A DNA stretch of 25,664 nucleotides, taken from the IMG/VR virus record IMGVR_UViG_3300015171_000028, positions 1 to 25,664 of that record. One strand, written 5' to 3'. This document shows, piece after piece, positions 1 through 6,995 of the stretch (position 1 is its first letter; each line of letters opens with the position of its first letter). The DNA comes from a virus. The position numbers and the translations under genes are program-made. The notes below the pieces were generated by a model that was given only the letters and a program-made list of their open reading frames with translations, was not told the origin of the DNA and ran no database searches.

Positions 1-217
1 GCGCGTAGCCGTTCTTATCCGTTCGTATAATGCCCCCCAGTTTATGCTCTTCCCCCTGGTCCACCTGAACGGGCTGAATGTTCTCGCGGATGAACCAGAG
101 CGCCCGGTCAATGCTGTCGGAGGCAAATACATCAGCGCCGTATTGGTGGGTGACGACATAACCCCCCTCAAGTAGGCGGCGGATACGGAACTCGGTGCCC
201 TTATCCTTGTTGTCCAT
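1..217 (-). CDS. Hypothetical protein, 3' end cut by window edge
   Basis: An open frame begins with ATG at 217 and stays open for 72 codons until the left edge, so the C-terminus is missing. The ATG overlaps the stop of the preceding gene by one base (TGATG), the same coupling used throughout this phage. The visible part starts MDNKDKGTEFRIRRLLEGGY and is soluble and charged, with no membrane segment or signal peptide. I do not recognise the family. Its place directly after the holin unit suggests a late lysis or accessory gene, but that is inference only. Confidence 0.7.
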   Translation of the reverse strand, partial: MDNKDKGTEFRIRRLLEGGYVVTHQYGADVFASDSIDRALWFIRENIQPVQVDQGEEHKLGGIIRTDKNGYA

Positions 218-399
218 CAGTGCGTCCCCTCTTCCGTTTCTGTCTCTTGGGCGTCCCGCCACAGGCGCATCTGAGCTTCCAGATACTTCACCGCTTTTGG
301 GAGGTTGTCCGTCACGAGATCGAAGTCTCGGTCTACGACGCCGACGCCATATCCGCCCGCCGGGAAGCCGATAATTACAAGTCGCTTGTGCCCGTTCAT
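217..399 (-). CDS. Hypothetical 60-residue protein
   Basis: The start is the ATG at 399, which overlaps the holin stop codon in a TGATG junction. Longer upstream readings run through the holin gene in another frame and are Arg-rich, so they were not used. The protein begins MNGHKRLVIIGFPAGGYGVG. It has a short beta-strand-like N-terminus, a Gly-rich turn, an amphipathic helix (about residues 33-48) and a very acidic Glu/Thr tail. No known domain is recognised. It sits between the holin and the truncated last gene, within the coupled left-end unit. Confidence 0.65.
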   Translation of the reverse strand: MNGHKRLVIIGFPAGGYGVGVVDRDFDLVTDNLPKAVKYLEAQMRLWRDAQETETEEGTH

Positions 400-827
400 C
401 AGTGTTGCCCCGCCACGCCTTTGATTTTCTCGTAGGTGCGCAAGCCACCCATACCGAGCATCCCGAACATGAGTTGCCAGAGGGTATCGTCGAGCATCGG
501 AGGTGCCGGTACAGGGTGCCCGATGATGCCAGCCGTCCACATGCCGATAGGAGCAATGACGAACTGGTACGCGAGCGCCGCAGAGCACACCCAGCCGATA
601 GAGGGGCGCCATCCAGCAACGAACGTGCTCGCGTTACTGGCTTCCGCCTTGTTGGTCTCTAGTTGCGCCATGTTGCTGTTGATGGCAGCGAGAGCAACGG
701 CCTTGTTGATCTCGTCTTTCATCTCTTGCGACTTCGCATTGTCCGGCACGAGCCGGTCGACAACGGTATTGATCGCGCTGGATACGGGCGCGAGGAAGCT
801 AGGCATGATTGTGTCTAGTAAACCCAT
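399..827 (-). CDS. 3TM-family (GTA-type) holin
   Basis: Likely forms the lesion in the inner membrane that lets an endolysin reach peptidoglycan. It matches the pattern of the 3TM holin family first described for gene transfer agent release. There is a helical N-terminal part (residues about 12-65), the signature GWRPSIGW (72-79), hydrophobic segments at about 77-103 and 112-129, and the C-terminal RTYEKIKG (130-137). Two ATGs compete. The one at 833 overlaps the previous stop but lies directly against the AAAGGA ribosome site (834-839). The one at 827 is six bases from that site and is preferred (142 residues). No lysozyme or amidase is visible nearby, so the endolysin is probably left of the window. 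Confidence 0.85.
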   Translation of the reverse strand: MGLLDTIMPSFLAPVSSAINTVVDRLVPDNAKSQEMKDEINKAVALAAINSNMAQLETNKAEASNASTFVAGWRPSIGWVCSAALAYQFVIAPIGMWTAGIIGHPVPAPPMLDDTLWQLMFGMLGMGGLRTYEKIKGVAGQH

Positions 828-829
828 GT

Positions 830-1060
830 TCATTCCTTTCCTGTGGCGGAAGCCCTGCTGACGGCAGGCCGATCGAACTGAATGCACTTGAAGGAGAAGG
901 CGACGACCTTGTCGTCTTCTGTCTTGTTCATCTCCAGACGCGCTAGCGCCGTCTCTGAGATGAATGTTTTGCAGTCTTCCTCGCCGTTCACGTCTTGCGC
1001 TGCGTAGTTCATCTCGCCGCTTGCGAGCCATGCGATAAGCACTGCGACCATGACGTTCAT
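830..1060 (-). CDS. Small probably exported protein
   Basis: The ATG at 1060 overlaps the upstream stop (ATGA). A 76-residue product begins MNVMVAVLIAWLASGEMNYA, a short hydrophobic stretch that could be a signal peptide or membrane anchor. The remainder is hydrophilic with two cysteines (about residues 30 and 53) that could form a disulphide in the periplasm. No lipobox Cys follows the hydrophobic segment, so it is not a typical Rz1-type lipoprotein. Sitting directly upstream of the holin, it may belong to the lysis module, for instance as a periplasmic accessory protein. That role is inferred from position alone. Confidence 0.65.
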   Translation of the reverse strand: MNVMVAVLIAWLASGEMNYAAQDVNGEEDCKTFISETALARLEMNKTEDDKVVAFSFKCIQFDRPAVSRASATGKE

Positions 1061-1443
1061 TGGTGTATCCCGTGCCTGATGGTTGTGTGATCCACGCCCG
1101 CCACTCTGCCGATGCCGGAGAGTGACGCGCCTTCTTTGTGCAGCCCTTTCCACACGCGCCATCGCACCTGTGATCCGGCGCGGTTACGTGGTGAGAGAGC
1201 CCGTTCCAGTGGGACGCCAGCCGCTACGGCTTCGCTCTCTAGGAGCGAGCGATACCGCGAGGGGGAAATGGTCTTGGCGTTGTATTTGACGGGCAGGTTT
1301 AGCTTATAGGCGCGCTGATAAACGGCGTTCACCGTGCGGCCTAGCAGGCGCGCGGCTTCTCTGCCTGTTGCGGTACACCACACGCCGCGAAGAGCTGCAT
1401 CCTCGACTGGCGTCCAAGGCTGAAACTTCGTGGTGGAGTTCAT
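1057..1443 (-). CDS. DNA-binding protein: SANT/Myb-like plus DnaA-domain-IV-like
   Basis: A 128-residue basic protein with two DNA-binding-type segments. Residues about 9-50 have the SANT/Myb-like pattern: PWTPVEDAALR, then AARLLGRTVNAVYQRAYKLNL. Residues about 93-126 (RWRVWKGLHKEG, then SLSGIGRVAGVDHTTIRHGI) resemble the C-terminal domain IV of DnaA, whose signature is I-G-x3-G-x-D/K-HTTV-x-H. No AAA+ ATPase domain is present, so this is not an initiator ATPase. It most likely binds DNA as a regulator of late or lysis genes, or recognises a DnaA-box-like site. Start and stop overlap both neighbours by four bases. Confidence 0.8.
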   Translation of the reverse strand: MNSTTKFQPWTPVEDAALRGVWCTATGREAARLLGRTVNAVYQRAYKLNLPVKYNAKTISPSRYRSLLESEAVAAGVPLERALSPRNRAGSQVRWRVWKGLHKEGASLSGIGRVAGVDHTTIRHGIHQ

Positions 1444-1859
1444 TTACGCACTCCCCCGCCGGTCTCTGCGTCGATCTCGCGCTGAAGGTTGGCGAGTGCG
1501 CGCCATGCGACTTTCGTGCTGTGGCGAACGCCGTCAGTGTCGCGCGTGCCCGCGTCTATCAGATGCCGCAGAAGCGCATCTTTTTCGTCGGTGCTTTTCT
1601 CTTTCGCCCAGTGAAGAACTTCGCCGGGATTGTGCTGCTCGTTGCCGATGCGGGAGAGGATCGCCACCTCGATCAGCGCGTCGGGGAAGTAGTTCACGAC
1701 GCCAGAGAAGACAGGCGCGGCTTTGCGGGCCTTCGCGTCGCCGATGCGGTCCTCGCCTATACGATCACCGCTAGGCTTCGTGCCTTTACACGAGCAAACA
1801 AACGTCGGGTTTAGAAGGTGGTCGCAATCGTTCGTATGAAACTCTCCGCCGTGTCTCAT
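1440..1859 (-). CDS. DUF5664-type protein (dATP/dGTP diphosphohydrolase N-terminal-like)
   Basis: A 139-residue protein whose middle and end match what I know of the DUF5664 family, common in phages and named for the N-terminal region of a dATP/dGTP diphosphohydrolase. Recognisable blocks are FSGVVNYFPDALIEVA (51-66), GNEQHNPGEVLHWA (72-85), DALLRHLIDAG (94-104) and DTDGVRHSTKVAWRALANLQ (107-126), rich in His, Asp and Glu. A Cys/His cluster at residues 8-24 (H8, C12, C22, C24) could bind metal and looks like an add-on. An enzyme acting on nucleotides is possible, but the reaction is unproven. Coupled by ATGA to both neighbours. Confidence 0.8.
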   Translation of the reverse strand: MRHGGEFHTNDCDHLLNPTFVCSCKGTKPSGDRIGEDRIGDAKARKAAPVFSGVVNYFPDALIEVAILSRIGNEQHNPGEVLHWAKEKSTDEKDALLRHLIDAGTRDTDGVRHSTKVAWRALANLQREIDAETGGGVRK

Positions 1860-2110
1860 TTGTAGATTTTCCTATTCAAGTGCATCGCCGCCAGCGCGCC
1901 GCATCCAGCGCAGAAGCCATTCGTGACCCCGAGGGCGATAGAGTTGGTTTTGACTGCCAGTAGAACTATGGCGACTTCGCAGACGCCCATCCCCAGCGAC
2001 AACGGCATGACGAGCGCGTAACGCCCCGTCACGACGTTGATCTGCTGGAGGGCTTTCAGGGCGATGTAAACGAACGCCATCGCACCTGAAACTGCGAACG
2101 ACCAAAGCAT
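1856..2110 (-). CDS. Small multi-span membrane protein
   Basis: The ATG at 2110 shares its first base with the preceding stop (TGATG) and has a G-run that could serve as ribosome site just upstream. The 84-residue protein starts MLWSFAVSGAMAFVYIALKA and has three hydrophobic stretches (about 2-20, 32-53, 57-76). It has a polar N(Q/N)VVTGRY loop, a CxxC-like pair (C67, C70) and a basic tail. Its size and topology would suit a holin or antiholin. It also resembles small membrane proteins of unknown role seen in other tailed phages. With the 3TM holin two genes downstream, a role in lysis timing is possible but not shown. Confidence 0.7.
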   Translation of the reverse strand: MLWSFAVSGAMAFVYIALKALQQINVVTGRYALVMPLSLGMGVCEVAIVLLAVKTNSIALGVTNGFCAGCGALAAMHLNRKIYK

Positions 2111-3345
2111 CACACGCCCCCCAAACTGCGGGCCGGGAGTGTGACTTTGCCGCCGTAGGAGAACCGCTCTTTGCGGGGCTTCTCGGGCGTGCGGTAATAC
2201 TCTTTGTTGAAGTAGCGATAGATGTCGTTGCACCGGATGATCGCGCCCGTGTTAGGGTCTTGCTCCAGTGTGACAATCATCCCGCCTACATGCGCTTCGA
2301 GCTTCTTCTTGCGCATGAAGGGCGTTTGATCTTCTGTCGTACCGCCCTGGATGATCCAGCAATTGCGGTAGTTCAGAATTTCTTGTTTGTGGTAATGGCC
2401 GCCGAGCACGACTGCGGGCTTGTCGCCGCCTTCATAGCTCTCGACGAGCTTCTGCATTGCGTAGCTGATGGCATAGGAAGAGCCGCCACCCGGATGCACG
2501 ACGCGCATGCGCGCCGATTTGTTGGTCTTGGCGTTGATAAGGTCTACGTCAGCTTCCATGAAGCCGAGGTAGATGAAATCCTCGCGCCCGTTGTCACGCA
2601 TGACGCGCTCGGTCCACCGTCCGATGTCGATACCTTCGCGCTGGCCGTACCAGCCTTCGTGATCGTCACCGGCGATGAAGTAGGTCTTGATGCCTTCGCG
2701 CTGCGGGTACTGCTCGGCGAGATAGCGGAGCTGCGGGTCCATCCCGTGAATTTCGAGGTCGAACTTGTTGAAGCGCGCTTCGCCGTCAATGTAGTTGCCG
2801 GCGTTGAAGACTTGCGTGATCCCGCGCGCTGCGAAGCGGTCGTAGAGATCGTTCAGCACGTCCAGGCGCGCGTACTTCGATCCGATGTGGTTGTCGGTGA
2901 CAAAGCCGAACCTGAACTCATGCAAGCTGTTTGAAGTGAGATCGTGTCTCGCTTCCGCCCTGGAGAGGCGAATAGGCGGGGCCTTTTCGACTGACCATTT
3001 GCTGTCGATAAAGTGGAGATTGACGCCGCGCTCACAAGCGTCTTCTAGCGCCCTGTGCGCGGCTGATTGCGAGCACTGAAGCTCTTCTGCAATCTGTTCG
3101 ACGGTGAGGGGGGTTTTGCGGAGCCGGACGAGAATATCGTCGAACGAAACGGGCTCTTTACCTTCGGCCTTTGCGGGGCCAGAGGTGGACGCTGCGGGTT
3201 TGAACCCGCGAGACTTGAAGGCGGCTAGACGCCGTGCAAGACCGCCAGCGGAAAGGTTGAGCTTGGCGGCTGTCTTAGTTCGATCGCCACCGAACGAGGC
3301 AAATGCCCGCTGGGTGTCGAGAATGTCCTTATCTGAAATTGTCAA
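2110..3345 (-). CDS. Calcineurin-like metallophosphoesterase with N-terminal HTH segments
   Basis: A 411-residue protein starting at TTG (3345), with an AGGAG ribosome site (3353-3357) seven bases away. Residues about 5-45 form a Fis-like helix-turn-helix (TKTAAKLNLSAGGLARRL) and about 66-120 a winged-helix-like segment. The C-terminal two thirds is a binuclear metallophosphoesterase: DNH (151-153), GNYIDG (183-188), GDDHE (226-230), H284 and GHYH (316-319). Motif II normally reads GDxxD and motif III GNH[DE]. Here D and N are exchanged between the two. It could cleave phosphodiesters in nucleic acid or nucleotides; the substrate is unknown. It is the first gene of the left-hand unit. Confidence 0.85.
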   Translation of the reverse strand: MTISDKDILDTQRAFASFGGDRTKTAAKLNLSAGGLARRLAAFKSRGFKPAASTSGPAKAEGKEPVSFDDILVRLRKTPLTVEQIAEELQCSQSAAHRALEDACERGVNLHFIDSKWSVEKAPPIRLSRAEARHDLTSNSLHEFRFGFVTDNHIGSKYARLDVLNDLYDRFAARGITQVFNAGNYIDGEARFNKFDLEIHGMDPQLRYLAEQYPQREGIKTYFIAGDDHEGWYGQREGIDIGRWTERVMRDNGREDFIYLGFMEADVDLINAKTNKSARMRVVHPGGGSSYAISYAMQKLVESYEGGDKPAVVLGGHYHKQEILNYRNCWIIQGGTTEDQTPFMRKKKLEAHVGGMIVTLEQDPNTGAIIRCNDIYRYFNKEYYRTPEKPRKERFSYGGKVTLPARSLGGV

Positions 3346-3370
3346 TTAGGGCTCTCCTGTGGGTGCCTAA

Positions 3371-3395
3371 GTGTGTGATATCAGTGAACACACAC
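3371..3395. repeat. Inverted repeat over the -10 region, candidate operator
   Basis: Perfect 7-base arms GTGTGTG (3371-3377) and CACACAC (3389-3395) with an 11-base spacer. The repeat covers the -10 element and most of the spacer of the promoter at 3375-3403, which is where a repressor would block RNA polymerase. The heptamer GTGGGTG at 3359-3365 lies just downstream of the expected start of transcription. Confidence 0.5.
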
Positions 3396-3403
3396 CTAGT
3401 CAA
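3375..3403 (-). promoter_or_regulatory. Sigma70-like promoter of the left-hand unit
   Basis: Read on the minus strand, TTGACT (3398-3403) is followed after 17 bases by TATCAC (3375-3380), with TGA just before it as an extended -10 element. Transcription would begin near 3368, giving a leader of about 23 bases that carries the AGGAG site and TTG start of the phosphoesterase gene. It lies in the 70-base gap between the membrane-protein gene and the phosphoesterase gene, one of the few gaps where a promoter fits. Confidence 0.65.
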
Positions 3404-3415
3404 CAGGGAAAGCAC

Positions 3416-3649
3416 CTAGGCGAATAATTTACGGATGTAGTCGCCGAAAGCCGTCCAGAGGCCAGCTGCACCGACCAAGCAGCTTCCGAAAATAGTTAAC
3501 GCCCTGCCGTGGGCGGCTTTTGCGGCAGTTTCGGCCATAATGTGATTGCTGACGACTAGCAGGTTGGCTGCCATAGCCGTTGTCGACACCATCACCATGT
3601 TCAGCTTGGTCTCGACAACGGCTAGGCGTTCGTGTATGTCGGTTTCCAT
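3416..3649 (-). CDS. XhlA-like small membrane protein
   Basis: A 77-residue protein with an N-terminal amphipathic or coiled-coil segment (METDIHERLAVVETKLNMV, residues 1-19), a helical linker, one membrane segment (about 50-68) and a short basic tail (YIRKLFA). This layout matches XhlA/haemolysin-type phage proteins that assist host lysis, though the sequence match is only by pattern. It stands after the ejection genes, 54 bases from the nearest one, and just before the left-hand promoter. The start codon is ATG at 3649 with only a weak ribosome site. Alternatives are a tail-tip or ejection-related membrane protein. Confidence 0.7.
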   Translation of the reverse strand: METDIHERLAVVETKLNMVMVSTTAMAANLLVVSNHIMAETAAKAAHGRALTIFGSCLVGAAGLWTAFGDYIRKLFA

Positions 3650-3698
3650 GTGGTGGCCTGTGATAATCGTAGTGATCGTTCTAGGGTGGTTCGTCAGT

Positions 3699-3712
3699 TT
3701 TCGTTAACGAAA
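3699..3712. repeat. Perfect 14-bp palindrome across a stop codon
   Basis: TTTCGTTAACGAAA reads identically on both strands and spans the TAA stop of the third ejection gene (3704-3706). As RNA it would make at most a five-pair stem with a TTAA loop and no T-run, so it is not a standard terminator. A protein-binding site is another reading. The gene junction is one of the few here without overlapping coding ends. Confidence 0.6.
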
Positions 3713-5221
3713 CGCCCCGGTGAGCGTCGGAATAGAGCTAGCAGCCAAGCGGCGCAGCAGGTTTTCCGTTTGGGGGTCCATCTGTCGCGGCCCCGCCATT
3801 GTTCCCCCGTTTCGCATCATGTCGGCCGCATTGAGTGCCCGACGCTCGATCAACCCCGAATTGATTGATCCCGCAGTCTCGCCGACGATCTTGGGCGCGA
3901 GTGCTTCCGGGTGCCCCGTGGCAACGCCGCCGAGCGCAATCAGATTGCCGATCATGCCGTGCCCGAGCTTGGACAGCTTCGTAAGCCCCTGCGTTACACG
4001 ATCGCCCTCCGCGACGCCGCGAATGGCGTCTTGCTCGTCGGGGCTGAAGCGGCGCATCTGCGCCTTGTTGAGCGCAAGCGTTTTGAATTCGCTGGTGATT
4101 GCCGTGCCGGAATTGCCGCCCTGCGCCGTCTTCAGCTTCGCCCGATCTACCAAATCGTCAAGCACGTCGCCTTTGCTCATGCGGGACCAAAGGTCGCGGG
4201 CGCTGCTAAGCACGTTACCGACGTTCTGTGTGTCGCCGCCGACTACATCGGAGTGGTTGAGCCCGGTGAGGTAGTTGTCGAGCCGATCTTGCATAAGCCC
4301 GGCAACGCGCCGCTCGTCAGGTTCCGCGCTCTTCGTGCCGATACCCACAATGCGGCGAAGCGTTTCCACGTCGCGGATTGGCACGTCGCCAGATACTTGC
4401 GGTGCGCCCGGAACACTTGTAGCCCCAAGGATGCGCTCTAGGGCGCGGTTGGCCTTCGGGTGCAACACAGGATCAATCCCCTCGCGCTGCATGTCGGTCG
4501 ACAAGCCGTTGGCGAACTGATTAAAGCTCGTACCCTTTACGACTACGCCCGAATTGTCCGCCGCCTTATATAAGTCGTCGGCTTTCGTCCGTAGATCGTC
4601 GCCAGAAGGGGTGTATGGTTTCACGCCGAACATGCGGCCCGCGCCCGCCGTAAGGGCAGGCACAACACCACCGACGACGCCGCCGACTTCTGCGCCTGTC
4701 TTGGCGTCTTGGATGCGGTTATCAAAGCCGCCTTCGCCGCGTGTGAAGCTATCGGCCCCGCCGATGCCTGCGCCAGTGGTAATGCCGCGCACAATCTTCT
4801 GGGGTAGCGTTGCGCCGCCGCCGAAGATGGTATCTGCAACGGCTGGCGCAGCCTTCGTTAGCGCGCTGCCGCTCGCGATACCGCCCGCAAGCTGTGCGCC
4901 GGTCGAGATGATTGGGTGCGCGGCGTCGAAGCCTTTATCCATGCCGCGCTGCGTAGCAAGCTCGTTGTTGTAGCGTTCGCCGAACGTCGCGCCTGGGATT
5001 TGCTCTTTCGTAAGCCCGAGCGCATGAGTGACGGGGTCGAGCGCCGCGTTCGTCGCGGCGTCCGCCTCGTCGAGCAGGCCCCCAATGATCGGTATGCCGC
5101 GCGAGGCAGCGCGCACGACGTTCGTTGCGTTTACGCCGGTGTTTGCGGCGTGTGCAGCGTCAAACTGATCGAACGGGTTGCCCGTCTGCGGGGCGTCAAA
5201 CTGGTCGAAGGGGTTCGCCAT
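3704..5221 (-). CDS. Internal virion / DNA ejection protein candidate (third)
   Basis: A 505-residue Ala/Gly/Asp-rich protein. The N-terminus holds a duplicated motif, NPFDQFDA at residues 3-10 and 15-22. Next come helical and Gly-rich hydrophobic stretches (GIPIIGGLLDEADAA near 42-56; long GG-rich segments at about 110-200) that could interact with membrane. A helical C-terminal half ends in SIPTLTGAFR. No enzyme motif is seen. Its position as the last of three large proteins behind the tail genes matches ejection proteins of short-tailed phages, which enter the host envelope ahead of the DNA. Its ATG abuts the preceding stop (TAAATG). Confidence 0.7.
   Translation of the reverse strand: MANPFDQFDAPQTGNPFDQFDAAHAANTGVNATNVVRAASRGIPIIGGLLDEADAATNAALDPVTHALGLTKEQIPGATFGERYNNELATQRGMDKGFDAAHPIISTGAQLAGGIASGSALTKAAPAVADTIFGGGATLPQKIVRGITTGAGIGGADSFTRGEGGFDNRIQDAKTGAEVGGVVGGVVPALTAGAGRMFGVKPYTPSGDDLRTKADDLYKAADNSGVVVKGTSFNQFANGLSTDMQREGIDPVLHPKANRALERILGATSVPGAPQVSGDVPIRDVETLRRIVGIGTKSAEPDERRVAGLMQDRLDNYLTGLNHSDVVGGDTQNVGNVLSSARDLWSRMSKGDVLDDLVDRAKLKTAQGGNSGTAITSEFKTLALNKAQMRRFSPDEQDAIRGVAEGDRVTQGLTKLSKLGHGMIGNLIALGGVATGHPEALAPKIVGETAGSINSGLIERRALNAADMMRNGGTMAGPRQMDPQTENLLRRLAASSIPTLTGAFR
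5157..5215. repeat. Direct repeat, 36-base period, encoding NPFDQFDA twice
   Basis: Two 23-base copies (5157-5179 and 5193-5215) differ at only two positions. They encode the two NPFDQFDA motifs near the N-terminus of the third ejection-type protein, 12 codons apart. The near identity at DNA level suggests a recent duplication. Confidence 0.8.
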
Positions 5222-6985
5222 TTACTGCCCCAATGCGCGCTTCGCCGCGCCCGCGCCGTACTTCTGGTCAAAAGCGGGAGCGAGCGCCGGGTTCTGCTTT
5301 AAGTGCTGCACGGCTGCGGCAGGCAGGGTAGGCGCCGGCCGGGCCGCGTCGACATACTTCTTATCGGGGTTTGCCGAAGTGAATGCCTGGCGCGCGTCGA
5401 GCTTGTTCCAGTTCTTCCCGTCGCCATAATATTGCGTGGTGAAATTCGCTTCGTCTACTTGCCGTTGGAAGCCTGCAATGATGGGCGCGGCAACCGCTTC
5501 GGGGTTGACGGACAGCAGTCCCGGCTTGACGCCCGCGATGATATTGAACAGCCCCAACGACGGGCGGCTGCCCGCAATAGCTTTCGTTTGCAACCCGGCG
5601 AGTTCGGTGGACAATTCTTTCGTGATGTCGCCCGCAGTAGCGGCTTCCATGAGCTTGTCGCCCCCTAAGCCCATAGCGACGAGACCCTTTTTCACGTCTT
5701 GAATATCGTTACCCCACGCGCCGTGCGTGACGTTTTTGGCTGCTTCTATGAGCTGCTTCGCCTTGATGATGCCCTCTTGCGCGGCGTTTGCGCTGGTATT
5801 GAGCGTCTTGATTTCCTCAGCGTGCTTATCGATGTACGGGTTCTTCCCCGCCGCGTATCCGGGGAGGCCGTTCTTCAAATCGCTCGCGCGAGCGAGAGCA
5901 GGGGTTCCGTCCGTCGTGCTGTATACTTCAACGGGCGTCTGTGCCTTTTCGTTGTTCGTGGATGCGATACGCCCTGCGGTCTCGCGATTGATTTGCTCGT
6001 CTTTCGCGGCCCACTCGCCGCCGATCTTGTTGTTGTCGATTTGTTTTTGCGCGGCTTCGCGGGCCGCTTGCTGCTGGGTCGCAACGCCGCCCTCTTTCGC
6101 CGCTGCGTCTTCGTTGACGCCCACAGTCACCGGGGCCAGAGTATTCGCGTCCACCGTCCGCCCAAAACGATCGAGCGTACGCCCCGGCGTTACGCCCTGG
6201 CGCGCTTGATCGATGAGATGCGAGCCTACTTCTGCTTTGCCGTTCAGCGAATAAAGCAGCCCAAGGTTTTCGAGCCGCGCGCGATTTCGCGTGGCGGATG
6301 GGTCGGCATAGAACGGTTGCTGTGCGGGCGCAGTCGCAGACGTAGCAGGAGCAACCGCTTGCGCCACGCCGCTATTACCCGCTATCGGGGCCGCATCTGG
6401 TGCCCCGCCGAACATTCCGCGCACATTACTGAAGCCCTGCGGCATAGCCAAGCTCTGCATGGCGTCCGCCGCGTTGATAACGGCACCTGTATTATCGGGG
6501 GCGCCTTGCGGAGCGGGTTGTGCAGCCTGGGGTACGGAGGGTTGTGCGTCGGGATTGAGTTGCTGAATAATATTCCTTTGGTACGCGGCTGCCCCCGCCG
6601 GGATATTATTGAGGTCGGTTACGGCCCCCGTTACCCCCGCGTTTATGCCGGCCGTTTGGTTCACACCGAACTGCGCTTGCTGCGAACCCGCAATCTGCGA
6701 GTTGAGCGCGGGGAGAGCCCCGGCCTGTTGAGCGTATGCAGTCGGCGCGTTCAGTGCTGCGGCCTCTTGCGCGGCCTGTGCATCGCGCCCGGTGAGAAAA
6801 TTGATAAGCCCCCGGTGGTCAAGGCTCTGCCCCCTCGCCGCGTCGCCCTGCGCTTTGATGTACTGCGCAAGCCACTCGGCAGGTACTTTAGGCATCGCGG
6901 GAAACGCGGGTGCGCTGGCAGCCGGTGCAACGGGCGCATTCGTCCCGTTCTGTGCGTCGGTGAAGTAGTCCATTATCGACGGCAT
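5222..6985 (-). CDS. Internal virion / DNA ejection protein candidate (second)
   Basis: A 587-residue protein starting at ATG 6985 with TAGGATG as ribosome site. Composition is strongly Ala/Gln/Asn/Pro-rich. The first 230 residues look disordered with poly-Ala and Pro-Gln tracts. A central region (about 285-420) is rich in charged coiled coil, and the C-terminal part (about 420-530) is more globular with LFNIIAGVKPGLLSVNPEA. The tail ends in Ala/Pro-rich sequence. No catalytic motif such as a lysozyme or transglycosylase site is recognised. The order (collar, GNAT-like, three such proteins) supports a DNA-ejection role, as in other podophages. Confidence 0.7.
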   Translation of the reverse strand: MPSIMDYFTDAQNGTNAPVAPAASAPAFPAMPKVPAEWLAQYIKAQGDAARGQSLDHRGLINFLTGRDAQAAQEAAALNAPTAYAQQAGALPALNSQIAGSQQAQFGVNQTAGINAGVTGAVTDLNNIPAGAAAYQRNIIQQLNPDAQPSVPQAAQPAPQGAPDNTGAVINAADAMQSLAMPQGFSNVRGMFGGAPDAAPIAGNSGVAQAVAPATSATAPAQQPFYADPSATRNRARLENLGLLYSLNGKAEVGSHLIDQARQGVTPGRTLDRFGRTVDANTLAPVTVGVNEDAAAKEGGVATQQQAAREAAQKQIDNNKIGGEWAAKDEQINRETAGRIASTNNEKAQTPVEVYSTTDGTPALARASDLKNGLPGYAAGKNPYIDKHAEEIKTLNTSANAAQEGIIKAKQLIEAAKNVTHGAWGNDIQDVKKGLVAMGLGGDKLMEAATAGDITKELSTELAGLQTKAIAGSRPSLGLFNIIAGVKPGLLSVNPEAVAAPIIAGFQRQVDEANFTTQYYGDGKNWNKLDARQAFTSANPDKKYVDAARPAPTLPAAAVQHLKQNPALAPAFDQKYGAGAAKRALGQ

Positions 6986-6995
6986 ATTTTACATC

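Noticed and set aside
399-1031. A long N-terminal extension of the 3TM holin.
   Set aside because: The added part is Arg-rich and overlaps the upstream gene in another frame. The ATG at 827 has the ribosome site.
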